DNA of 64,000 bases, from positions 1,240,001 through 1,304,000 of the forward strand of contig RCTD01000014.1 of the NCBI GenBank assembly GCA_014898415.1. Direction: 5' to 3'. This DNA is from Stromatinia cepivora. Lineage: Eukaryota > Ascomycota > Leotiomycetes > Helotiales > Sclerotiniaceae. The notes below the pieces were generated by a model. That model was not told the origin of the DNA, made no database searches, and was given only the letters and a program-made list of their open reading frames with translations. Positions 11,345-22,892 of this stretch are shown piece after piece; position 1 is the stretch's first letter; each line of letters starts with the position of its first letter. Both the position numbers and the translations under genes were made by a program.

Positions 11345-12977
11345 TTATGAGTGGAGGGGCTCTGAGTGGGTTGTGAAGTATATGGATGTAGAAGGATGTA
11401 TGGTGAAGAGTGTACTTAGCAAGTTGAATGATAGTTTTCTTGGGAGGTAACGTGCCTTTGCTATTACAATGTTATGATATCTTGATGTAATGTTAGCGAT
11501 TATTTTTGGGGGCTTTGATGAATATACTGCACCATTGTGTACTGATTGTTCGACAACTAATGATCCATTGCGAACGTACGGGAGGATGGTTTGCGCCATC
11601 CCACTGATAATAGCGCCTAGCCATAGTGAGGCAAGTTTAGATTGGCGTCTACCCATGACCATGGCGAGCGCTCCATAATCGCCTCTTTCAACGATTGGAT
11701 CAATGATCGAGAATATTGGTTCTAACCATGGACTAACTAGGTTACAAGGAACCTTAGGATCGAAGAATGAGCCGCAGAGGAGCGACTGCATCCCACGACA
11801 ATCGCAGCTTAAGGTCATATAGTAAGGCAGAAGTTTACCTTCTTCAAAAACAATCTCTGTCTCCAGTCTTGACGGTGAGAATGGCGGCGTGCTTGGGTAA
11901 ATGGAAGTTGGCAGTAATGCCAGGGACATCGTCTTGCTTGGGATAGGACAGGAGTAAAGTTTTGGCAACGGTAGCGTCGCAGTCATGTTGCTGAGAAATG
12001 GAAAAGTCAAAGTTGCAGCTAACGCTACGGAAGATTGACTGCAAGTATTATGAAGGATATAGAAATCAGAGAGGAACTCTAGGGCCTATTCGGATAATAG
12101 TGGGATGGTTATTCCAGAGTACGATTTTTGATAGTGTGCCGTCCTTCGAAGTTTAAAGCTCTAAGCAGCAGCAAGGGAAATGGACTACGGCGATTGATAG
12201 ATTTTGCTATCTCGAGTGATTGTCGTCCGCTACCCTTCATTGTTGGCTAGAAGTGCAGTCCATTATCGTGCAGCATCATCATCTATATCGCCGAGATCAA
12301 CCTCGAGGTCACCAGTTAAGTCTTCATCGCCGTCGCACGTCCATACAGTCGTCTTTCTGGGTCGGTGCGGGTCTGGTGCCCTTGGACTGTTGCATTTCCA
12401 CCCAAAGCGCCGATAAAATGTATGCCCAAGCAAATGATAAAATCGCGAGGCAGTTACCTCGCGCAGGACTCTTTCGTTCGCCTTGAACTCTAGGCCAATT
12501 GGAGAAGGGGGAATCGTCCGCAAAATAACACTGTGTTGAACGTTGGAGATCAAGGAGTAGCTGGTGGTGCATGATCTTCTCTTTAAGGGAGCAGTTGCCC
12601 TCCGATATACCCCATATTGACCATCCGTTGATGTATAGCGCAGAATTGTTGCCGGATGATTCGGAGTGTCTAAGCTTGAACCTAGAGGATTCATAGTCTT
12701 TAGAGAATCTATTCGCTAGGAATGTTGGAGCTCTGCTAAGGACGTTTTAAAGTAAGATACAGTCGGATTGAAGCCCATCCTAAGGTTCGTCTCCACAGTA
12801 TAAAACAACCAAGTCTGGTAGCTTCTTACTAGCGTACGTTCCGTGTCCGCTTGACTTGGTCGAAGAGCATCTTCTCGTACGACCATCTGAGCTGGGACAG
12901 ATTGGTACTAATGGTATTGTGATGAGAGAATCCAAGAAAGCAATACACAGACCTTCAATAATAAGGCAAAAAGACAC
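11345..12977 (-). pseudogene. Decayed gene of a fungal protein family, five in-frame stops
   Basis: On the minus strand, a conserved-looking protein can be followed through two frames. It has an N-terminal piece with SSDGRTRRCSSTKSSGHG, a presumed intron (GTAAGA donor near 12832, acceptor near 12717), and a segment with ARGNCLAILSFAWAYILSAL (about 12390-12460). After a change of frame comes VDLGDIDDDAAR, then a long run to about 11500 with SSVALAATLTFPF, LLPYYMTLSCDCRGM, NLVSPWLEPIFSIIDPIVE and SKLASLWLGAIISGMAQ. Between 12265 and 12090, five in-frame stops (TAA or TAG) sit where Trp or Gln would be reached by C-to-T or G-to-A changes. I believe this is a multi-copy hypothetical family of filamentous ascomycetes, but its function is unknown. 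The ends are approximate. Confidence 0.65.
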
Positions 12978-13521
12978 TAGAGAAATGGAAAGTACGAATA
13001 AGTTGAATGATGGGTGACAAGAACACCGTAAGGGTGGTCAGTGTTGTGTTTAAATAATGAAATTGAAATCCAAGTTTCCTTTGAGGTTGGTATCACGTGA
13101 TATTAATTCGCCTTAATCTGCCTAGTCCAACTGAGCGATCTAACTTAATTGGGTCACCGCCTTATTATATTCAGGGTTCAATAACTTTATATTCAATTCT
13201 AAAGTACCCTAATAATAAAATTGTACTGATGTATTGCTTAATTAGGCTTAGGCGTTCATCCGGCCAGTGTGTTCAGTTGGCCTGTGGATTCTTCTACTCA
13301 CCTCTCCCCAAGAAAACATCCCGAAATCAATCCGAATAGTGGCCCTCCTTCCTATTTGATCCCACGAGCAAACACTCATCACTCTCATCACTCTCATCAC
13401 TCTCATCACTTTCATCTTTCCTGGCTCTGTGACTAATTGTTTCCACAATCCCATCCACATTGATGCTTTGAATATATATCCAAATTTGCGCGACGTTGCC
13501 ATCAAACAACAGGCACAAATA
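12978..13521. other. Spacer before the initiator tRNA gene, with a small tandem repeat
   Basis: No gene is seen. At 13373-13412 the 9-bp unit ATCACTCTC is repeated about four times. The rest is ordinary intergenic sequence. Confidence 0.45.
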
Positions 13522-13646
13522 AGCAAGTTGGCGCAGTGGAAGCGCGCCGGGCTCATAACCCGGAGGTCCCCAGATCGGTAAGCACAATCAGACTCCAAGA
13601 TATCAGAATTCAGACTAACAATAATTTCAGAAACTGGGACTTGCTA
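13522..13646 (+). tRNA. Initiator tRNA-Met (CAT) interrupted in the T-loop by a spliceosomal-type intron
   Basis: This tRNA starts translation. The acceptor stem AGCAAGT (13522-13528) pairs perfectly with ACTTGCT (13639-13645); the discriminator A is 13646. The A1:T72 pair is an initiator hallmark. The D arm is GCGC-AGTGGAA-GCGC. The anticodon arm CCGGG-CTCATAA-CCCGG has CAT at 13554-13556 and the three G:C pairs typical of initiators. The T stem CCCAG (13569-13573) pairs with CTGGG (13634-13638). The T-loop is ATCG plus AAA, the initiator-type ATCGAAA, but 53 bp (13578-13630) separate its G57 and A58. There is no canonical intron at position 37/38. A T-run at 13662-13666 could end Pol III transcription. 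Without the insert the cloverleaf is perfect, so the gene looks functional and not decayed, provided the insert is removed. Confidence 0.92.
13578..13630 (+). other. Putative spliceosomal intron inside the tRNA-iMet T-loop
   Basis: The 53-bp insert begins GTAAGC, has the branch box GACTAAC at 13613-13619 and ends TTTCAG, with 11 nt between the presumed branch A (13618) and the last G... that is, AG at 13629-13630 lies about 12 nt downstream. These are the signals of the protein-gene introns in this window (for example GACTAAC at 584-590, before an acceptor at 599). It lies between tRNA positions 57 and 58, outside the 37/38 site cut by the tRNA splicing endonuclease. It also splits the internal B-box promoter. 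Splicing by the spliceosome is inferred from the signals and not shown. Confidence 0.85.
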
Positions 13647-14624
13647 ACCTGCCGACATTTCTTTTTGGCCTTTTCGAGGCATTTCAGTGTTCTTCTTTTG
13701 GCTGGAGGTTGGAGGGGACGTCTGCTACAGGATTAATAACTCAATTGCTGAAGATTCTTTTTTTTGATATCCAAAAGTGGATACGGATAAGGAAAATATG
13801 TTAGTCCCTCGGATAATCTACTTCGGAAGAAGAGCTGGCTTGGAATGTACATACTATCAATGCCCCACACTCAAACCTTCTTTATTTTATCTGCAACTTC
13901 ATCTTTTGCAAGACATCGGTGGATGAAAGAATAGTGAGCAGCTTCTACTATCATGAGAATCCAGCCATCGGACTTTCTGTGGATATCCTTTATTGAAAGG
14001 ACTACAGATATCTAAGAGTTAAGACTTACCATTAGTGTGGTTGAGAAGGGATGGAACAGATCCAGTAACTAAGAACATGAGTTTCATTCAAAGCATGTCA
14101 AAGTCGAAACTTACCCCTAAGCCGAAATTCAAAAAGGCCTCGAGATACTACAAGATGTTGTTCGAGGTGTTGTTCACTGTTTGTTTGAAGGATGCAACTA
14201 AGTCATACCTATGCCACAGGCTGAGTAGCCATGGCTAGCATTTCCATTTTCATTCACCTCCAGTTTGTGACTACAAGTGTAATGTACAAACAAAACACAA
14301 TTTTTTTGATTATGATTTTGTCTTTTTGTGCAATTCCTTTCACTGTCGATGTCTACCTGATATTCCAGTCTATGCTATTCATTTTATGGTTTATTTTATA
14401 TCACACCCTGTCGGGATGACTGTATACGGGGAAGTGAAGCTTATCAACGAACGTATAGAACTCTTTGGTTGTTAATACGTTTTGATTTGCCTAGAGAGCT
14501 AGAATCTATGGAGGGTGAAGAACTATATAATGGTGCATGCCGAGGCACTAGTGCGAGCATTAGTGCGCACGTGATCCTTATCATCCTTACCATGCACGTG
14601 ATTCATATTCCGACAGTAACATAG
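13647..14624. other. Spacer between tRNA-iMet and the AT-rich island
   Basis: No credible gene is present. Two short frames (14035-14238 and 14231-14419) have no recognisable domain. Base composition falls towards AT after about 14280. Confidence 0.35.
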
Positions 14625-14944
14625 GTGGATTCAGGCATACCTTTAACACTAGGTTCTTATTTACATTATAACAAACAGAATCCTGAATTCATTATAACAG
14701 CAAACTATAATATAGAAGGATATATTTATATTCATTTTTCTTTTACAATATCTATAAAAATTGCCGATAAGAATCAACGATTGAAGATATTATTAATTAT
14801 TCCGCCAAATATTAATTTTGTAAATGTTTTTATATATTTTACAAAATCAAACGTTAACGATTCATCACTTTTTGATGGTTTATCCTTTCCCGATATCTTT
14901 GTACTTTATAAAATTAATATAAACGAATCAGGATATATCATCAT
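14625..14944 (+). pseudogene. Upstream half of a decayed unknown gene, split by a copia insertion
   Basis: An open frame in AT-skewed codons encodes stretches such as TISIKIADKNQRLKILLIIPP and SLFDGLSFPDIF and runs without a stop into the LTR at 14945. After the copia element and one copy of the 5-bp target site are removed, the same frame continues at 20410. The product is not recognised; it seems to be a fungal hypothetical protein with a long C-terminal partner (see 20405-21590). The 5' end is uncertain because no good start context is visible. Confidence 0.5.
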
Positions 14945-15092
14945 TGTAGGATTAGAATTTAGGTCACGTGATCACAATGGTGCACAGACCATATTTGGGG
15001 ATAATCTCAATTCTACTTTTATTAGAATTATAGATCCTTAATTCAATCTATATAATCAATAATACTATTATTTCCTGTATCAAAAGTTAATA
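14945..15092 (+). repeat. 5' LTR of the copia element
   Basis: A 148-bp repeat starting TGTAGGATTAGAATTTAGG and matching 20257-20404 with mostly transition differences. The CACGTGATCAC motif seen here has become ATGTGATCAT in the partner LTR. Confidence 0.88.
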
Positions 15093-18000
15093 GATTATAA
15101 AATCCGGTTGTATAATAATGATTAGAAAGCAAAATAAATCGAAAAAGGATTAGTATAACTAGTAGGGATGAAATAGAATGAAAATCAGAATTTTCATATA
15201 GTGTTATCGAAACAAAGTTGAAATACGATAATATAGTTTATAATTTACAACATTACAAGCCAAAGTGGAGAGCAATCTGTATAATGCCGATATAGAATTA
15301 TAATAGAGATGAAAAACAAGTTCGCATAATTACAAGAAAATATATTACAATATAATTTTACGAATTTTTTTATTGTTTTATTTTTATATTTCTTTATTAT
15401 CCTGAATTTATTTGTTGTATATTTTTTAAGATCATTTTAAAAACTTGAAGATTATCTTCGATATTTATCAAACAACAAAAAACCTTTACAATATCGAAAT
15501 CAAGCAATCCTTTGAAACTCGATTAAAATAATTATGAATGATAATTTAGATAAACGAAAATACAATTGAAAGGGAAAGGATGGTTTTATACAATTGATCA
15601 AATATTAAACGAATATATATAGATTGCAGAACTCAATATAATATCTATCTACGAGATCAATGATCATGTATATTACAATATCGAATTGAAATCGGAATAC
15701 TTAAAGGACGAAGTGAATATGTTATTATATATTTATACAACATTCAATAATGATGATGAAACCTTTATCGATGAATATTCAATAGTATATACATTCTAAA
15801 GATACCTTAAATCAAAATATACTAGAATCAATGCAATTATAACCAATACATATATAATGATGATCCAGAACTTCAAATTCCAACCCGATATTCATCTTGA
15901 TATAATCATTATCGAAATCTAGGATAAACTAAAAGAATACAAAAGGAAATTAGGGATTGCAAATAAAAGCTATCGATCAGTATATCAAGATATTATTTTG
16001 TTTTTGATTTTAATATATAATCCTTTAATCGATTATCAAAGAATAATGGATATATTGAATATCCAAATCAATTTTAATATCGATGATAAAATCAAGTATT
16101 TATAAATTAAGGAACTTTGTTTTAAGGATAAATTAAAGCGAATACAAATTGCGAAAAAATCTAAGTACATTTTTCGATATTAAAAATCAGATTTCGAGAT
16201 TCTAAATAATGTTTGTGATTTATATTAAAGAAAAGATCATTATATATAAAACTATTTGTATTTAATACGAACCAACAAATTCCTTTATAATTATCTTTAT
16301 TATTAAAAAAAAAAAAGATCATTGAATCCAAAAAAGGTTTATTTCAATAAAAAAAATCAAATATACTTTATTAATAATATCTTTGAATCAAATTCCGATA
16401 TTGAAGATATAATAAAGGAAGATTACAATTTAACAAAGAAGATTATTAGTAAAACTTTTCCTAGCAAATGATATACTAATATAAATATTTCTTTATATAT
16501 ATTTGATCAATCTTTATTATTCAGATCAATAAAATCTATTATCAAATAAAGGATAAAGATTAATAGGAGAATAATATATTATCGTTATTGAAATTTAATA
16601 AATATAATATATAAAGATAATTCTAAAATGCTATTTTCAAATATATTATATATACTAAAGCTAGAAATAAATTTGTTATCAGGAAAAAGGATCTGCGAAA
16701 CAGAACTGCAAGGGGAATTCAATTTTCATTATATATATTTCAAAAAGGATAATAAGAAAGTTATTCATACTAGAATATAAGATAAAATATATATGGTTTT
16801 ACATATAATCAAAGGATATAAGGATACAATTCTTTATTCGAATATATATCAAAATGATCAGGAAAAAGACTTTTTTTCAAAGATAATCAATAACATTAAA
16901 GATATTAATAACAAATTAATATTCAAGGAGAAAAAGAGATATCTATTATAGTATCGAAGATTCAATTATTTAGATCCAGATAAGATCAAGAATCTATATA
17001 AGATATCCAATATAATCAAACTAATAAAGATCCTAATTGAATTAGATATCTGTAAAGTATGTATACTTATCAAAATAACCAATTGTATTCCGAAACAATT
17101 GAATCTGCACAAATCAAAGAGATTCGAATTTATACATTTCGATATTGTAAAATCATTCCCAAAATCGATTTGAGGGAATCATTATTTTATATTGATCATT
17201 GATAATTATATAAAAGTAAATTGGATTATATCATTTAAACAAAAAAACGATATAATTCAAATATTGAAAACTTAGAAAAAAAAGATGGAATTAATTACTG
17301 AAGAAAAGATCATTGCAGCCAGGATTGACAATATACCAGAACTTTTATAAACTATTCATAAATAATTATTAGATATATAATCTGAAGTTATAATAATTGT
17401 TTTCTTATATCAAAACAAATCTGCAAAATAGAATATAAGGATTACAAAAGCAAATATAAAAATAATATTAAAAAAAACTGGATTATTATTAAAATTTTGG
17501 AATGAAATTATAAAATACAATATTTATATCAAGAATTATGTTGGTATTGGTTTTGGTATGGATGGGGTGGGTCGGTTTTTTATAAAAGTTTTTATAGATA
17601 TAATATTAAATATAGAGATATATAAAATCTGGGGGAACAAATATTATGCTTATATCAATCCTAAGATTATTTTGAAAAGATAAAGATACGATAAGTTACG
17701 GGATATTTCAAAAATTAATATATTTTTAGGATATTTAAAAGTTATGAACAAATATATGAAAATATATTTTCCAGAATTAGATTATATATTTCGATTAAAT
17801 AGAATAATTATAAATGAATTTCATCGAAAAGGAGATTTGAATCTTAAATTAAGAAATTGTGAATTAAATTTATAAGGAATAAAGAATATAAAATTAGATC
17901 GAAGATTTCGTGGTAGATCGGTAGCAAACAAAGTATCTTTTCCATTTTCAATACCAAATGCGATATTTGTATCACCTTTGTTCCAAATATTCTCTCCAAT

Positions 18001-20256
18001 AGATATTATACCGAGTTCAATGATTGTATTAAGTATCCTAATTGTCGAATTGAAATCAAATAAATTAAATATATTAATATCAATATATGATAAAGATAAA
18101 AATGGTAATATTCAGAAAACAAATCAAGAATCTTTTTCCAAGGATACTTTAGATATCGAATCCATCATTCTAAAGGTTCCAATTCAAGAATCAACTTTTA
18201 CAAATCTTGAATCTATATTAGAAGCAAAATTTAAGATCGTTTTAAATTTTGCTGATAAATCTATTTCAATAAAATCAGAAAGTAAAGTAAATCCATAATC
18301 ATCTGAAATCGAACAAAAGGATACAATAGACTTTGAAAATGAACCTTTAAGATATCTAATATGAAAACAGAAAAGAGATATAGAATAAGATTCTGAAAAA
18401 GAATAGGAAAATAAGATTATAAAGATATTGATTATAATATCTATATAGGCCAAAATTCAAAAAAGTATAAAACATATTATAATTACAATCCCAATTATTT
18501 ATAAAATGAATTTTTATATTAAAGATAAAATTATTTCAAATTTTATAATTTCGTTAATAGATACAAATAATATAAAAAGTATAATATATCCAGCCAAAGA
18601 AATTCTGGAAATTAAAATATCAAGAATTTATAAGGAAGCAATATCAGATCGAAAATATTCTGAAAAATAGAAGGAAATTATCCAAAAAGAAATTATATTT
18701 TTAATTCAAAATGATATTTGGAAAGAATATATATTCTTTAAAGAAAATAATCTGGTTTCGATGAAATAAGTATTTACAATCAAGATTAAAAATAACAAAG
18801 TAGAACAATTCAAGATAAGATTAATAACTCGAAAATTCAATCAGGTATTAAGAAAAAATTATAACGAAATATTTGTACCAATAATGAAGCTAAATATATT
18901 TAGATTATTCCTAATTATTATTACAAAAGAAAATTTGGAATACTTATATTTCGATATCAAAAACGCTTTTATTGAATTATATTTGAAAAAAGAAATCTAC
19001 CTCGAATTATTCCAAAATATCAAAATCGAAAAGGGATATATACTATAAACCCTACGAAATCTATATAATTTGAAACAAACTAAAAGAGATTGGAATTTAT
19101 TATTGAAGAAAGAGTTTTTAGATATAGACTTTATATAAAGTTTGATAGATCTATATCTGTATATATTCAAAGATTGTAATATAATATTATTGATATATAT
19201 CGACGATATCGTTATTGTATTATATATATTATTGCAGATTATTTGATTCGATGAAAAGCTATCAGTTTGTTTTAATACCAAAAATCTAGAAGAAATTAAT
19301 AAGATCCTAGATATTAAAATTATTCGTAATAGAAAAATGTATATATTAATTATAAATCAAAAAGAATATCTTGATATTATATTAATCAAATATAATATTA
19401 TATATAAATAATACCAAATTAAGAAACTATCAATAATAAACTATACCTATCTTCAGCTAGCAATCAATAACAATGAACTGATAGATATAAACGAATATCA
19501 ATAACGAATAGGAAATGTAATTCATTCAATAATATATACTCAATCAAATATAATGTTTTCAATTGAAAGATTTTCACAATTTATAACAAAACCAGCAAAA
19601 TATTATATTATAGCTTTAAAGAATCTGATACGATATTTATAATCAATAATCAAACAGAAATTATAATTCGGATTAAAGGGAATATAATTTGATATCTACA
19701 AAGAATATAATATATTTGACAATATAATAAAGGTATATATAGATATAAATTAAATTAATAATAAATATAATCAGAAAAGTATTTCAAAAGGAATTGTAAT
19801 ATTCTATAAAAGCTCTATATCATAGACTAACAAAAAACAAATATTTATAACTACTTTTAATACAGAATCAAAATATATTATAATAATAATATTCATCAAA
19901 CAAAGAAAATGGATTATATAAATATTCAAAGATCTATTCAAATCAAATTATATTGGAAAAAACGGAGATACAATTCAAATATTTAATAATAATTAAAACG
20001 CTTTAGTTTTAATCAAGAATTTATATTTGTATGAACAATCCAAATATATAGATATCAATTATCATTTTATTAAGGATTTAATAGAAAAGGAAAAAATCGT
20101 TATTAGTTATATCAATATATATAATATAATTGTCAACAAAATAACGAAGTTTTGTACAAAGATTGCTTTCGAAAAATTCAAGAAAATATTAGGATTAGTA
20201 ATTTAAAAGGATCGAATAGGATATCCTCAATAAGGAAGTATTGGAAATGAAATCAT

Positions 20257-20404
20257 TATAGGATTAGAATTTAGATTATGTGATCATAATAGTATACAAA
20301 CTATATTTAGGGATAACTTTAATTCTACTCCTATTAGAATTATAAATCCTTAATTCAACCTATATAGTCAACAATACTACTACTTCCTGCATTAAAAGTT
20401 AACA
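20257..20404 (+). repeat. 3' LTR of the copia element
   Basis: A 148-bp partner of the 5' LTR. It starts TATAGGATTAG (TG decayed to TA) and ends AACA, and is followed by the ATCAT duplication. Confidence 0.88.
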
Positions 20405-21590
20405 ATCATTGTATTATTCAATCTTATTACAAAAGGATTCGTTATTATAAAGGAGATTTCTGCGATCATTAAGCCCAGCAACGATATTTCAAACCAATTG
20501 ATTCGTAACCTCGAATCTTTATCTAATATATTTATTTTTAATATATACATCAAACCGAATGATTATATATAGAAAGATCTAAAAGAACTTTACAAGCGTT
20601 TAAACAATACTGATATCGCCATATACAAAACTAATATAAAGAAAATATATATTCAATAAAGAATTATATTAATGAAATAGAGTAGATTTAAGTATTAGGA
20701 TCAACAAGATCAACAACCGCCACCGTATATCGATAATCCTATTCATCCAATACCAGAAGTGCAGGTTCCTTGGTTATCACAGATCGCTCTTTAAGAGGAG
20801 TGTGGACCACTCAATGCAATCGAAGGGAATCGAACTCCAGTTCAAGCGGATGGTGCACCGATATCGCATGGCCATTTTTCTTACAGCGATATAGAGCTGT
20901 CGGACAGCGAAATAAACTTGGACGATTTCGAATGGGATTCACGGTCTGTCGATATGGATTTTGAGATGGGCTCGGATGAGGAACTTCTTGCTAATTTGCA
21001 ATTACAAGATTTAAATCAGAAATCGAAAGACGATTTGATAATTTCAAAGATACTTGAATTGAAATTCGTAAATTGGATAACCAAAGCAACAATGATAAAC
21101 CCAGATATTAATAATTACAAATGTTTAATAATTAAATTATCAATTCTTAATGATTATATTCGTATATTTAATACTCGAATATTTGATACTATTAGGCCTT
21201 AATATTCTGTTATATTATTCTACAACCCATTCGATTCTGATAATACTATCCGGTTATAAAAAGAAAAGAACCGATAATTTATTTCAGATATAACCAAATT
21301 GATTAAATAAGCTAATATATTTTACTCTAATATTAAAATCAATTTGCAATTGATAAATAATTTCGTAAAATTAAACGACATTATTCGCAATTTTGCTCTA
21401 CATTTCGGATATAACAAAACCAAGTATATCCATCAAAGAAATGTTTGTATTGTTTGGATATAAATTGAATTTGGCAAATCGAAAAGAAACATTATTGGAG
21501 ATAACAGCAGATCAGTTTCTCGAAAACGGGATGCTTTGGAAACTAATAGCAATATGTCCAAGCAAGCAAGAAATATCAGATGAAAGATGA
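20405..21590 (+). pseudogene. Downstream half of the decayed unknown gene split by copia
   Basis: The frame continues from 14625-14944 after the element is removed. The translation contains KGFVIIKEISAIIKPSN, KDLKELYKRLNNTDIAIYK and DQQDQQPPPYIDNPIHPIPE. An acidic stretch SYSDIELSDSEINLDDFEWD follows, then a Lys/Asn/Ile-rich part to about 21590. The frame is interrupted by several stops (for example in about 20560-20700, near 20794 and at 21200) that are one transition from Trp, Gln or Arg codons. The island 20690-20990 is much less AT-rich than its surroundings and keeps coding-like composition. The family is unrecognised: it could be a host gene or part of an older element. Confidence 0.5.
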
Positions 21591-21599
21591 TATTTTATC

Positions 21600-22578
21600 T
21601 TTATTTTCTAATTATCTTACCTTTTCACCTTACCCGACCAATTGTACTAAGGTATTAAACCTTATTCATTATTATAAATAACCTTTAGTTTAGTCTTTTA
21701 GATCTTATATATATTTATAACCTTTCAAATACGGGTTAGTTGTTACCCACATAACATTCTCGTACTCAACTCCAGCTATTACTCACACTCTGAGCCTCAA
21801 GCATAACATTTGGCCTGTCACTCGAATATTTACCTAGTACCGCCGTCACCCTGCCCTCAATATCATCTACTTTGGCTTCAGCAGAAGACTCAGAACCAGC
21901 GGCCCTATCGATTTACACCTTGCTTCAACATGTATTTAAACATCTCTGCTGTCCTTCGTTCATCTCCATATTATTTCATTTATTTCTCTCTACTCTTATG
22001 TTCGTTTATAAACCATCTCTTTCCAATCATCTTTACTATTACACTTCTCTTCTTTCAAATTGTTTGCCAGTCACTTGTTATCGAAAACCCTCTTCCATTG
22101 ACATTATTTCCGCTCATATCAATACAGTGAAGATTTCAAAAACCTTCTTCAAGCCTACAGGTGAAAGTGACTACACAGCAGATGAAGAATCGGAAAATAC
22201 AAACGATAAGTCAAATACCCCATTTTCGGGCCACCCCCTGTTTTAGACCACCTTAAAAAACTATTTTATTTTAAATAAACTTTTTTATTCAATCTTTAAT
22301 AATTCAATAACTATTTAATCAATCGATCTGAAATTTGAATATATTATTATTTATAATATATCGAATATCTATACTAAAAATGATATTTTTATAATCTTTG
22401 ATGTGATTGTAAATGGGCTAATTATATATCGGGTTAATTCGGAATATGATATTCTCTATATTATATTTCAAAATCGAATAAATAGTTATCTATCTTATAA
22501 AAAAGGTGTAAAAAATATATAAAAGATAATTTCAATTCAAGAGAAAGTATTAGTAGATTAAATATTAGTATAGAAATC
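21600..22578. other. AT-rich spacer, remnants only
   Basis: Short open frames at 21810-22246 have no recognisable domain. The sequence becomes strongly AT-rich after 22250. Nothing else is supported. Confidence 0.35.
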
Positions 22579-22887
22579 TGTCACGGAAAGCCCTGTGATC
22601 CCCTGTATCCTACGAAGGATCAAAGCGTATGCTTTCCAATCGGAATGAAGGATCTTCTAGCCCTTACCAATCTACCAATTGATAAGGTGATCCTGATATA
22701 CTAATAAACAAAGATCTAGCCTAATTAAGGTGTATATCGGCTAGATAACCATTCATTTGTTCTATATATACAGCTCTTGATTCATATAATCAAGGGCAAG
22801 TCATTCAATTCTTTTACTCTACCAATCACGTGTACCACCTATTCCCCGATCCCTGAAAGTGCTCTGTAATCATACTATCCCGTGATA
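22579..22887 (+). mobile_element. Solo LTR (309 bp) with 5-bp target duplication
   Basis: The sequence starts TGTCACGG and ends CCGTGATA, a near-perfect terminal inverted pair typical of LTR ends, with one transition. AAATC lies directly outside on both sides (22574-22578 and 22888-22892). It contains a TATATATA box near 22765. No internal domain or second copy is present in the window, so it is a solo LTR. The superfamily cannot be assigned. Confidence 0.8.
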
Positions 22888-22892
22888 AAATC

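Larger units (their letters stand above)
14945..20404 (+). mobile_element. Ty1/copia LTR retrotransposon, RIP-decayed, complete with target-site duplication
   Basis: Two 148-bp direct repeats flank about 5.2 kb, and ATCAT occurs immediately outside both ends (14940-14944 and 20405-20409), a 5-bp target-site duplication. Internal remnants on the plus strand follow copia order: an integrase zinc-binding end (CKVC at about 17051 followed by FDIVKSFPKS-like sequence), reverse transcriptase (about 18780-19400, with a YIDD catalytic box at about 19197-19210), and RNase H with DNQNALVLIKNL-like and KYIDINYHFIKD-like segments at about 19980-20090. Numerous stops and extreme AT bias show the element is dead. 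No intact open frame of more than 110 codons survives inside it. Gag is too degraded to place. Confidence 0.9.

Noticed and set aside
11490..11678. Plus-strand open frame opposite the minus-strand pseudogene
   Set aside because: The opposite strand carries the conserved-looking protein sequence, so this is a shadow frame.
13536..13736. Open frame of 66 codons covering the initiator tRNA
   Set aside because: It is a chance frame through the tRNA and its intron, with no coding features; the cloverleaf explains the sequence better.
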